Source: Alphaproteobacteria bacterium (GTDB taxonomy: Bacteria; Pseudomonadota; Alphaproteobacteria; Micavibrionales; Micavibrionaceae). Taken from it: DNA of 41,474 bases. A program made the position numbers and the translations under genes. Shown here one piece after another: positions 17,135 through 23,932 of this stretch; the first letter of the stretch is position 1; each line of letters opens with the position of its first letter. The notes beneath the pieces were generated by a model. It had not been told where the DNA came from. It ran no database searches and saw only the letters and a program-made list of their open reading frames with translations. The DNA lies in NCBI GenBank assembly GCA_028277665.1, contig JANQFU010000026.1:1-41474 (forward strand), read 5' to 3'.

Positions 17135-17332
17135 GAGGGTATCACTTGCAGATCGGCGCTCAGGTTTCAAGAGTGAATTTCGGAAGATTGGGAATGTCGT
17201 CGCGAATCACCTCTTCATCCTCTTCCCTGTCTATCAAAAAATCCAGTGCGCAATTTGTCTGAAATTGTCTGTTGTGGACAAAATCAGCCTCCGGCCCTGT
17301 TTATATAAAAATCTTCCAGTCCTTAACCTGCG

Positions 17333-18616
17333 CTAAATGTCCCCGTGCATCATATCGATGAGCCGGCCCATGGCGCGCTCTCCGTCGTCGTAAAAGCCGA
17401 CATGATCGTATTCATTCGTCACCCAGTAAGAGAGGTTCGGGATATGCTGGGCTGTGGCGATGGAAAAATCGTGCGGGACGAACATGTCGTCAAAGACGAT
17501 CAAGACCGCTGTTGGAACCTCGTTCGCTGCAAGTCTGTGGGGATCGTACAAATCCGGCCATCCGTCATAAGCCGCAATTTTTTCGGCGGCGGCCTGAAGG
17601 GGCGCAAGATGCGCGTAGTCTTCGCCCATCCAGGGATAGATCATCTCACCGGTAAACAGGAGTGGGGTGTCGTCAAACGCAGGAAACGCGTCTCTGACCC
17701 GGTGCGCGGACCAGTTTGCGGCTTGTCCCTGGCAATAGATCGACTCATGCAGGAGATAGTAAATAGGGTTGATCTCAAAAATCTGCATGGCTTCGACATC
17801 ACGCAGGAACCTGTAAGAGAGGTCCCCTTGTGATGTGAACGCGCGCTCCAGCATATAGTGGATATTTTCAAATCCACCTTTGTACCCGAGATCAAGCCCG
17901 ACTTGCTGGAAACGACGGGGCGTGAGTGTCCCGCCGCCCGGAAGTGCAACGGGGTCTTCCTGCAAACGGTCCGCGAGCAGGCCCAGAATTTCGGCATCAT
18001 CCGGATAGCGTTTGAAATAGGCTTTATTTTTCTGAACAGTCGTTTCATAGGTCGCGTGATAAACGGGATCCGGACCGCCGGAAAGCGCGGGTAGTCCGGC
18101 GGCGATAAAGGCGCGATCCAGCCTCTCCGGCGCGGCGGAAAGGTACCGCAGGGCACAAAACCCGCCGAAACTATGGCCGAGGATGCTCCATTTTTTATTG
18201 GGCCCCAGCAAGCGTTTGCGGATCTCTTCGGCGTCTCGAACGATGTTATCCGCCCGAAAATGACGCAGATAGTCGAATTGCGCGTCGGCACTCATCCCGG
18301 AAAGCGTCTGATGCGTAACAGGTGTGCTCAGGCCGTTTCCGCGCTGATCGAGAAGAAGGACGCGATACTCATCAAGTGCACACTTCATCCACTCGTCTTT
18401 TCCGTACGGGCGGTCGGCTTCCATGCCCGGCCCGCCTTTGAAAAAAAGAAGACAGGGAAGATCGTCCCGCTCTTTTTCCCGCGCAACAATTTCCCGCACG
18501 GTCACGGAAATGGTTTGTCCTTCCGGCTGCGCATAATCCAGCGGCACGTCGAAGACATGCTTTTTCGTGACAATCCCGGAGAAGCGGGCAGACGCAGACC
18601 CCTGGAGCGTAGACAT
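17333..18616 (-). CDS. Alpha/beta hydrolase of the prolyl aminopeptidase (S33) type
   Basis: This 427-residue protein has the proline-iminopeptidase pattern: an N-terminal beta-region with FDVPLDYAQPEG, the oxyanion segment FFKGGPGMEA, LLLDQRGNGLSTP, the nucleophile elbow GHSFGG, an acid in VLIVFDDMFVPHD and the catalytic His in NEYDHVGFYDDG. S33 enzymes release N-terminal proline from peptides in the cytosol. The length matches the larger bacterial proline iminopeptidases. No signal peptide is present. It is not obviously in an operon, and a structured non-coding stretch lies upstream on the other strand. Confidence 0.9.
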   Translation of the reverse strand: MSTLQGSASARFSGIVTKKHVFDVPLDYAQPEGQTISVTVREIVAREKERDDLPCLLFFKGGPGMEADRPYGKDEWMKCALDEYRVLLLDQRGNGLSTPVTHQTLSGMSADAQFDYLRHFRADNIVRDAEEIRKRLLGPNKKWSILGHSFGGFCALRYLSAAPERLDRAFIAAGLPALSGGPDPVYHATYETTVQKNKAYFKRYPDDAEILGLLADRLQEDPVALPGGGTLTPRRFQQVGLDLGYKGGFENIHYMLERAFTSQGDLSYRFLRDVEAMQIFEINPIYYLLHESIYCQGQAANWSAHRVRDAFPAFDDTPLLFTGEMIYPWMGEDYAHLAPLQAAAEKIAAYDGWPDLYDPHRLAANEVPTAVLIVFDDMFVPHDFSIATAQHIPNLSYWVTNEYDHVGFYDDGERAMGRLIDMMHGDI

Positions 18617-18787
18617 AGGCGTACCCTTGGTATGTGCACTTTCTCAAAAGCTATCATTTTTCAACCGGAAAGGGGAAGGGGAAAATTTAAGAACCGGGAA
18701 GTATTATGTCATATTGATTTCATAGCGCACATCGCGTAATCTGAACAGATCAACGAAAGGATTGCTGATGAAATCTGCATATAAATT

Positions 18788-18999
18788 TGCCATCTGACAG
18801 GGGACGATGCCTATCAAAGTCAGTGAGGATGGATGACACGTATCGGTGGCATGTGTGATGAGCGCATGACTTCGAGCGAGAAACGCCAATCGCAAGGATC
18901 TCGCAAGCAGGAACCGAAAGTAACCGTGACGGCCAAGCGGTGAATATGTCCCTCCCCATTCCAAGCCTGAAACCGGAAGACAAACCCAACTCTTTCCGG
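18788..18999 (+). ncRNA. Candidate structured leader RNA upstream of the RNHCP gene
   Basis: No gene fits here, but the plus strand can form a chain of helices. TGCCATC (18788-18794) pairs with GGTGGCA (18845-18851, one G-U). Within it CTGAC (18794-18798) pairs with GTCAG (18819-18823), sharing one base with the outer stem. CATGTG (18850-18855) pairs with CGCATG (18863-18868), an alternative to part of the first stem. GCGAGA (18876-18881) pairs with TCTCGC (18899-18904). ACCG (18913-18916) pairs with CGGT (18938-18941) around CCG/CGG. CCGGAAGA (18973-18980) pairs with TCTTTCCGG (18991-18999, one bulge). Short helices can arise by chance, but their density is unusual. Whether the RNA belongs to a known class could not be established. 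Confidence 0.4.
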
Positions 19000-19020
19000 G
19001 AAAAACAAACGGAACCCTGC

Positions 19021-19049
19021 TCCTTGATTTTCAACACGAAAACAAGGAG
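19021..19049 (+). promoter_or_regulatory. Hairpin that buries the RNHCP gene's Shine-Dalgarno sequence
   Basis: TCCTTG-a-TTTTC (19021-19032) pairs with GAAAACAAGGA (19038-19048): 11 base pairs with one bulged A and a 5-nt AACAC loop. The right arm contains most of the AAGGAG ribosome-binding site (19044-19049), which sits 6 nt before the ATG at 19056. When folded it should block translation initiation. Together with the helices upstream it has the layout of a translational riboswitch or other leader control, which is inference. Confidence 0.7.
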
Positions 19050-19055
19050 TTCAGG

Positions 19056-19370
19056 ATGGCAAGACATCAAGAAAACACAGGATTTGTATGTGCAAACTGT
19101 GGAAAAACAGTAAACGCTTTGACAAACGGCAGTTACCGCAATCACTGCCCGTATTGTCTTTATTCCCTGCATGTCGATAACAATCCGGGCGACAGGCAAA
19201 GCCTGTGTCATGGCCTGATGAAACCCGTCGGATTGGCGTACAAAGCAAAAAAAGGCTGGCAGATTGTGCATGAATGTACGCGCTGCGGGCACAAATCCGT
19301 CAACAAGATCGCAGAAGATACAGACCAGCCGGATGATATCGAGCAGATATCCCGCGTGGCATCGAGATAG
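19056..19370 (+). CDS. RNHCP-domain small zinc-ribbon protein
   Basis: The 104-residue protein has the family-naming motif YRNHCPYCLYSLHVD at about residues 27-41. Before it is FVCANCGK and after it the pair ECTRCGHKS, giving two CxxC-type knuckles that could bind zinc. The RNHCP family is widespread in bacteria and its molecular role is not known. The start is fixed by AAGGAG 6 nt upstream. That site is sequestered in a stable hairpin, suggesting expression is controlled after transcription. The gene converges with an unrecognised gene 9 nt downstream. Confidence 0.85.
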   Translation: MARHQENTGFVCANCGKTVNALTNGSYRNHCPYCLYSLHVDNNPGDRQSLCHGLMKPVGLAYKAKKGWQIVHECTRCGHKSVNKIAEDTDQPDDIEQISRVASR

Positions 19371-19379
19371 TTTTTGAGA

Positions 19380-20174
19380 TTATCGAGCCGTCAGCTTTTT
19401 CTCGGGAAAAAGGACCGGGGAGCGTTCGACCCGGGTTTTCAGATCTTGAAAATAAGCGACGGCCTTCCCAACAAGGGGCTCGTTATCTTCCGGAAAGGTG
19501 AAGATCCCACCCCACACAAACATATCAATCATTCCCGGTCGGCCGAGTTGGATGCGTTTCAGAATATCCCGAATCTTGTATCCCAGTTCATCAGGGTCAA
19601 CGTCTATGTCTTCCAGCTCTTCGGCATCCTGATCGAAATAGGAAAAACACCGGGGGCATTTCGACGAACCCAGAATGCATCCAGCATCTTTTTCGTGATG
19701 CAGGCAGGCGTGAACGCCGAGCGTTCGTCCATCCTCAATAGCTTTTTGCGTCGCCGCGCGCCAGATTTTGAGAAGACGTTCGCGCACAGGCCCGCCAACA
19801 AGGAGATCATCAAATGTATAAGGGCTGGCACCGCAAGATCCAACGCCATCCTCGCGCCAGCTCTGTGTTCGGGTTCTTGGCGTGAGCACCTGAAAAAAAG
19901 CGTCGATCGCTTCGCCGACACGTTGGTACTGGTCGAGAATAATACCGGTTTCTTCGTCCTGAAGACGTTCAATCTCCTCCCAGTCCTGATCCGTGAAGTT
20001 TTTCTTTTCAAGCGCGTCCGCCTGCAAAGCCTCTTTGCGCGCACGGGTGTCCGTGTGCGTTGCGGCTCTGCGGCTCTCTGCGGCTCTCTGCGGCTCTGCT
20101 GAAAGACCGTTCGGCTTCGGCGTCAAAAGGGGACATTTTTGACCTTTATCCCGTTCAATGAAAATGAATAACAT
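19380..20174 (-). CDS. Unrecognised protein with Cys/His cluster
   Basis: The open frame gives up to 264 residues, but the start is uncertain. The ATG at 20174 has no ribosome-binding site, and the first 45 or so residues run through a short tandem repeat and read like non-coding sequence. The likely body begins around KKNFTDQDWEEIERLQDEE. A cluster HACLHHEKDAGC followed by SSKCPRC could bind a metal; the rest is acidic and helical with a late motif MFVWGGIFTFPEDNEP. I do not recognise the family. It faces the RNHCP gene and is divergent from pheS. Confidence 0.6.
   Translation of the reverse strand: MLFIFIERDKGQKCPLLTPKPNGLSAEPQRAAESRRAATHTDTRARKEALQADALEKKNFTDQDWEEIERLQDEETGIILDQYQRVGEAIDAFFQVLTPRTRTQSWREDGVGSCGASPYTFDDLLVGGPVRERLLKIWRAATQKAIEDGRTLGVHACLHHEKDAGCILGSSKCPRCFSYFDQDAEELEDIDVDPDELGYKIRDILKRIQLGRPGMIDMFVWGGIFTFPEDNEPLVGKAVAYFQDLKTRVERSPVLFPEKKLTAR
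20063..20098. repeat. Short tandem repeat CGGCTCT(CT)G
   Basis: Four head-to-tail units: CGGCTCTG, CGGCTCTCTG, CGGCTCTCTG, CGGCTCTG. It lies in the extreme 5' part of the unrecognised minus-strand frame and 200 nt before pheS. Unit lengths of 8 and 10 are not multiples of three, so copy-number changes would shift any frame read through them. Confidence 0.8.
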
Positions 20175-20295
20175 TATGTAAATGATTTTTACCCTGAAAT
20201 CAAGTTCTTTTTCAGTATGTGCCGCCGCTCTTGCTTTTAGGAAAACGGGGTGCTTAGATAGCGCGCATTATTTGAGAAAACAGGATACTGAAACG

Positions 20296-21393
20296 ATGAG
20301 CGTAGACACCGCACAAATCGAAAAACTGGAAAACGAATTGTCAGCATCCGTTGCCGCAGCGGGGGACTTGCAAAGCCTTGACGAGGCCCGCGTTCAGGCG
20401 CTGGGGAAAAAAGGCCGGATCACGGATCTGATGAAACAACTCGGCGGCATGGACCCGGACGCCCGGAAAGCGGCGGGGCAGGCGCTGAACGCGCTGAAAG
20501 ACAAGATCGCCGCGCAAATCGCGGACAAGGAGCGCAGCTTCAAACGCGCCGCGCTGGAAGCACGCCTGTCCGGCGAGCGCGTAGACGTCACGCTCTCCCC
20601 CCGCCCGGAACGTACAGGCCGGATCCACCCCATCTCACAGACGCAGGAAGAGATCGTCTCGATCTTCGCGGCGATGGGCTTTACGGTCAAGGACGGCCCG
20701 GACATCGAAGACGACTGGCACAACTTCACGGCCCTGAATTTCCCGCCGGGTCACCCGGCGCGGGAGATGCAGGACACCTTCTTCCTGCCCAAAACCGAAG
20801 GCGAAGAAGAGCGGTTCGCGCCGAAAGTTCTGCGCACGCATACATCGCCTGTACAAATTCGTACGATGTGTAACGAAAAACCGCCGATCAGGATCGTGGT
20901 CACGGGGCGCACATACCGCTCGGACTATGACATGACCCACACACCGATGTTCCACCAGCTGGAAGGGCTGGTCATCGACACGGAAACGAATTTCGCACAT
21001 CTTAAAGGCTGCCTGCGGGAGTTTTGCGAAACCTATTTCGAGGTTGAAGACCTCCCGATGCGCTTCCGCCCGAGCTTTTTCCCCTTCACGGAGCCTTCCG
21101 CGGAAGTGGATATCGGCTGTTCACGTAAAGACGGCGGCCTGAAAATAGGAGCCGGTGACGACTGGCTGGAAATTCTGGGATGCGGAATGGTGCATCCGAA
21201 CGTGCTCCGGAATTGCGGGATCGACCCCGATATCTATCAGGGCTTCGCGTTCGGCATGGGCGTAGAGCGGATTGCGATGCTGAAATACGGAATCCCGGAT
21301 CTGCGGAGCTTTTTCGAAAGCGACGTCCGCTGGCTGGATCATTACGGCTTCGACCCGCTCGACCGCCCGAATCTGGCAACGCGGGAAGGATAA
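20296..21393 (+). CDS. pheS: Phenylalanine-tRNA ligase alpha subunit
   Basis: The 365-residue product has an N-terminal coiled-coil of about 90 residues, then the class II catalytic core. Visible are [20 protein letters not shown], the motif 2 region [29 protein letters not shown], and the motif 3 segment [18 protein letters not shown]. It charges tRNA-Phe as an alpha2-beta2 tetramer with PheT. The ATG at 20296 is chosen over the longer open frame because it matches the normal PheS length. pheT normally follows directly; here it begins about 2.5 kb later. Confidence 0.96.
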   Translation: MSVDTAQIEKLENELSASVAAAGDLQSLDEARVQALGKKGRITDLMKQLGGMDPDARKAAGQALNALKDKIAAQIADKERSFKRAALEARLSGERVDVTLSPRPERTGRIHPISQTQEEIVSIFAAMGFTVKDGPDIEDDWHNFTALNFPPGHPAREMQDTFFLPKTEGEEERFAPKVLRTHTSPVQIRTMCNEKPPIRIVVTGRTYRSDYDMTHTPMFHQLEGLVIDTETNFAHLKGCLREFCETYFEVEDLPMRFRPSFFPFTEPSAEVDIGCSRKDGGLKIGAGDDWLEILGCGMVHPNVLRNCGIDPDIYQGFAFGMGVERIAMLKYGIPDLRSFFESDVRWLDHYGFDPLDRPNLATREG

Positions 21394-21435
21394 ACAGCTC
21401 TCAAAGAAACCGGGAAAGAAAAAGGAACCGGACCC

Positions 21436-21585
21436 ATGAGCACGATCGAACGCGCGGCCGTCATGATCCAGAACATCGAATACATGTCGATTGCTTCGGT
21501 TTGTCCCGAGACCGGCGCGCCGTGGAATACGGGTGTCTATACGGCCTATGACGAAGACTTGAAAAGCGCATTGAAAGAGGAATGA
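21436..21585 (+). pseudogene. Truncated pyridoxamine-phosphate-oxidase-like fragment
   Basis: A 49-residue frame with AAGGA about 10 nt before its ATG encodes IEYMSIASVC, GAPWNTGVYTAYDEDL and then stops. This resembles the first two strands of the FMN-binding split-barrel (pyridoxamine 5'-phosphate oxidase-related) family, where proteins usually run 130-180 residues. The remaining domain is missing, and 25 nt after the stop a GGATCC-type hairpin repeat begins. I read it as a gene cut short by a rearrangement at that repeat; a genuine small protein is the alternative. Confidence 0.55.
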
Positions 21586-21610
21586 GACTTCCTTTTAAGG
21601 TCTGCGTGAA

Positions 21611-21661
21611 CGGATGAATGGATCCTCCGGACTCAAGCGATGCTTGGCCGGAGGATGACGG
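21611..21661. repeat. GGATCC-type hairpin repeat copy
   Basis: It begins CGGATGAATGGATCCTCCGG and ends CTTGGCCGGAGGATGACGG. It differs from the 11165-11217 copy at only one or two positions over 51 nt. The stem pairs TCCTCCGG with CCGGAGGA. Confidence 0.88.
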
Positions 21662-21709
21662 AGAGGTAAAATCTCTTGGCCTTTGCGGAAAAGTGAAAGG
21701 AGAAACGTC

Positions 21710-22510
21710 ATGAGTTACGAAAGCCTGTTTCCAAACAAAAAGCCTGTAATCGGCTGTATTCATCTCCTGCCGTTGCCGGGAAGCCCTCTTTATGACGGCG
21801 ACGTGGAGCAAGTCTATGAGTTGGCCGAGCGGGAGGCCGAGATGCTCGTCCGGAGCGGTGTCGATGCATTGATTGTCGAGAACTTCCGGGACAAGCCGTT
21901 TTATCCGGGACGAGTCCCGGCAGAGACGGTTGCGGCTCTGGCGTCCGTCGGACGGGATATCATAAAACGGTGTGGCGTTCCCGTCGGAATGAATGTGCTG
22001 CGCAATGACGGGGAATCGGCGGTTGCTATTGCAACGGCAATCGGGGCGGATTTTGTCCGGATCAATGTGCACGGCGGAACCGTCGTCTCGGAACAGGGCG
22101 TTTTGCACGGACAATCGCATTTGACGTTGCGCTTGCGCGCCGCTCTGAAATCCAAAGCGTTGATATTTGCCGATGTCGGGGTCAAACATGCCGCGCCGCT
22201 TGCCGACCGGGGGTTGGCGACGGAAGCAATCGATGCGGGAGAGAGAAATCTGGCTGATGCGCTGATTGTCTCCGGCAGTATGACGGGAACGGAAACATCC
22301 GTCTCCGATGTGGACATTGTCAAGGCCAATACCCGCCTGCCCGTGGTGATCGGTAGCGGCGCAACGCCTGAGAACGTCCACAAGGTCTGGGACAAGATCG
22401 ACGGTTTGATCGTCGGCAGCTATTTCAAAAAAGGCGGAAAAGCCCCGAATACGGTTGAACCCGCGCGCGTCGAAAAAATGATGGCGGCTGTGACAAAACT
22501 GCGAGCATAA
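21710..22510 (+). CDS. BtpA/SgcQ-family TIM-barrel protein
   Basis: The 266-residue protein carries family segments: KPVIGCIHLLPLPGSPLY, DALIVENFRDKPF, GVPVGMNVLRND, DFVRINVHGG, and near the end PVVIGSGATPENV and DGLIVGSYFKKGG. The alternation fits a TIM barrel with a C-terminal phosphate-binding site. BtpA is known in cyanobacteria for photosystem I accumulation, but relatives in non-photosynthetic bacteria have unknown, probably sugar or nucleotide related roles. AAGGAG sits 7 nt before the ATG and decides the start. It is 8 nt before the GNAT gene, so the two are probably one transcript. Confidence 0.87.
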   Translation: MSYESLFPNKKPVIGCIHLLPLPGSPLYDGDVEQVYELAEREAEMLVRSGVDALIVENFRDKPFYPGRVPAETVAALASVGRDIIKRCGVPVGMNVLRNDGESAVAIATAIGADFVRINVHGGTVVSEQGVLHGQSHLTLRLRAALKSKALIFADVGVKHAAPLADRGLATEAIDAGERNLADALIVSGSMTGTETSVSDVDIVKANTRLPVVIGSGATPENVHKVWDKIDGLIVGSYFKKGGKAPNTVEPARVEKMMAAVTKLRA

Positions 22511-22518
22511 ATTAAGCC

Positions 22519-22959
22519 ATGGATATCAGACCTTTTCGCGCACAGGATTTTCATTTATGGGAGCCGGTATGGATCGCCAATAATTTTGGCGAAATCGGCA
22601 ACGCGGTCACGAAACAGACCTGGTCCCGGATCATCGATCCGGACTCGCCTGTCGGCGGGCTCGGCCTGTTCACACGGGGCGAGGATAAACTCGTCGGGAT
22701 CCTGCATTACGTCCTTCATCCGACGACCGGGTCTCTGAAAGACGCCTGCTACATGCAGGACCTGTTCATCCGCCCGGAACACAGGGGACGCGGACTGGCC
22801 CTGCGCCTGATTGAGGATCTGGCCCGCCGCGGCGAAAAAGCGGGCTGGTCCCGGCTGTACTGGCTGGCCGAAGCGCAAAACGAAGCCGCGCAGGCCCTGT
22901 ATAAAAAAGTCGGCGTAAAGCTGAATTTCACGCTACATCTTTATCCTCTCGGCCAATAA
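22519..22959 (+). CDS. GNAT-family N-acetyltransferase
   Basis: The 146-residue single-domain protein has the acetyl-CoA binding motif A as CYMQDLFIRPEHRGRGLALRL (the R-G-x-G-L type P-loop) and motif B near WSRLYWLAEAQNEAAQALYKKVG. It starts MDIRPFRAQDFHLWEPVW, typical of the fold. The acceptor substrate cannot be inferred. No clear Shine-Dalgarno is visible, consistent with translation coupled to the BtpA-family gene just upstream. Confidence 0.88.
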   Translation: MDIRPFRAQDFHLWEPVWIANNFGEIGNAVTKQTWSRIIDPDSPVGGLGLFTRGEDKLVGILHYVLHPTTGSLKDACYMQDLFIRPEHRGRGLALRLIEDLARRGEKAGWSRLYWLAEAQNEAAQALYKKVGVKLNFTLHLYPLGQ

Positions 22960-23012
22960 AGAAAGTTTTTCCGAAACTTGTATCGGAAGCGTTCGCGCGC
23001 TATAGTCAATAA

Positions 23013-23585
23013 ATGGGTTATGGAGAAGCACAAGGCATTATTGCGCGTGATGACGGTGGTCCGCCACAGGCTCCGCTGTGGATGGATACGCCGGACTCGA
23101 TTATGGCTCGTTTTCAGGGTTCGGTGAAGCCAGGCCTTCCGAAAAAACCGGAAGAGCTTGCACTCAGGGCGGCGAATTTCAACGGCGGGACCGCCCCGCA
23201 AACAACCGGAACAGAGAGAAACCTCACGTCCATTCCGGGCGCAGAACGTCCGCTCCATATCACAATCGGTTCCTTGATGAATGCCGGTGCCACAACCAAG
23301 GTGCAGAAAAAACTTATAGAAGAGCTGGAACAATCGATCGATCCGAAAAACCCGAACCCGGCCCAGCAGGAATACGTCACCGGAATCGCGAAACAGGTCT
23401 ACACGCAGCTGATGGAAAGCCATAACACAGCGGCAGCCAGAGATCTTTTGACGGCATTTCGGGATTTAGGGATTGAGTTACAGTCTGCAGACGCGCCCGT
23501 CTGGCAACTCTCGCTAAATGTGGCAGGACAAAGCGATAACGATGCAATGAGAGGCCCCGGATTTGCACCGCTTGCGCTTGGCTAA
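23013..23585 (+). CDS. Hypothetical protein, 190 residues
   Basis: I do not recognise this protein. It has no signal peptide or membrane segment. The N-terminal half is rich in Gly and Pro and probably disordered (PPQAPLWMDTPDSIMARFQG). The part from about residue 80 on is helical, with KVQKKLIEELEQSID and AARDLLTAFRDLGIEL. Codon use resembles neighbouring genes, so it is probably real. It lies between the GNAT gene and a paired hairpin repeat within the pheS-pheT interval. Confidence 0.65.
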   Translation: MGYGEAQGIIARDDGGPPQAPLWMDTPDSIMARFQGSVKPGLPKKPEELALRAANFNGGTAPQTTGTERNLTSIPGAERPLHITIGSLMNAGATTKVQKKLIEELEQSIDPKNPNPAQQEYVTGIAKQVYTQLMESHNTAAARDLLTAFRDLGIELQSADAPVWQLSLNVAGQSDNDAMRGPGFAPLALG

Positions 23586-23648
23586 CTCTTGCACGGTAAT
23601 CGATTGAAAAAAATTCGATTACACTAACATTTTGATATAATTTAATTT

Positions 23649-23735
23649 CGTCATCCTCCGACTTGTTCGGAGGATCCATTTCAAAACCTGCGCGGGCGGA
23701 CGAATGGATCCTCTGGACAAGCCAGAGGATGACAG
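23649..23735. repeat. Paired inverted GGATCC-type hairpin repeat
   Basis: The left half (23649-23680) begins CGTCATCCTCCGACTTGTTC and ends GGAGGATCCATT. The right half (23702-23735) is an inverted variant, GAATGGATCCTCTGGACAAG through CCAGAGGATGACAG. Both halves have compensating changes that keep their own stems (CCTCCGA/TCGGAGG and CCTCTGG/CCAGAGG), suggesting selection for structure. The rest of the 23586-23932 gap shows no gene. Confidence 0.85.
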
Positions 23736-23932
23736 TTTTGTATGTTTTTGAATGGTTTATGTTCTTTTCGTATTCAATATTCATAACTTCAGGCGATTGC
23801 CGTGCTAACTCTTGTATCTTGTCGTTTCTTTCCTTACAAAAAACATACACACCAAAAGCTGGCGCGTGTTTGTAAAACCGCACTGGCATAAAGACGTATA
23901 AAAATAACGACGAATAACAAGGAACGACAAAA

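Noticed and set aside
17164..17290. Minus-strand stretch upstream of sspB ending DDIPNLPKFTLET then a stop
   Set aside because: It reads protein-like, but there is no convincing start codon and an upstream stop limits it to about 42 codons; possibly a gene remnant, not strong enough to annotate.
18788..18999. Idea that the leader RNA is a HEARO/omega RNA or a group II intron fragment
   Set aside because: Short sequence similarities came to mind, but no domain V, no IscB or reverse transcriptase gene and no clear consensus could be shown; left as an unassigned structured leader.
18750..19292. Minus-strand frame of about 180 codons over the RNHCP gene and its leader
   Set aside because: It is antisense to a clearly conserved small protein and has no recognisable domain or ribosome-binding site.
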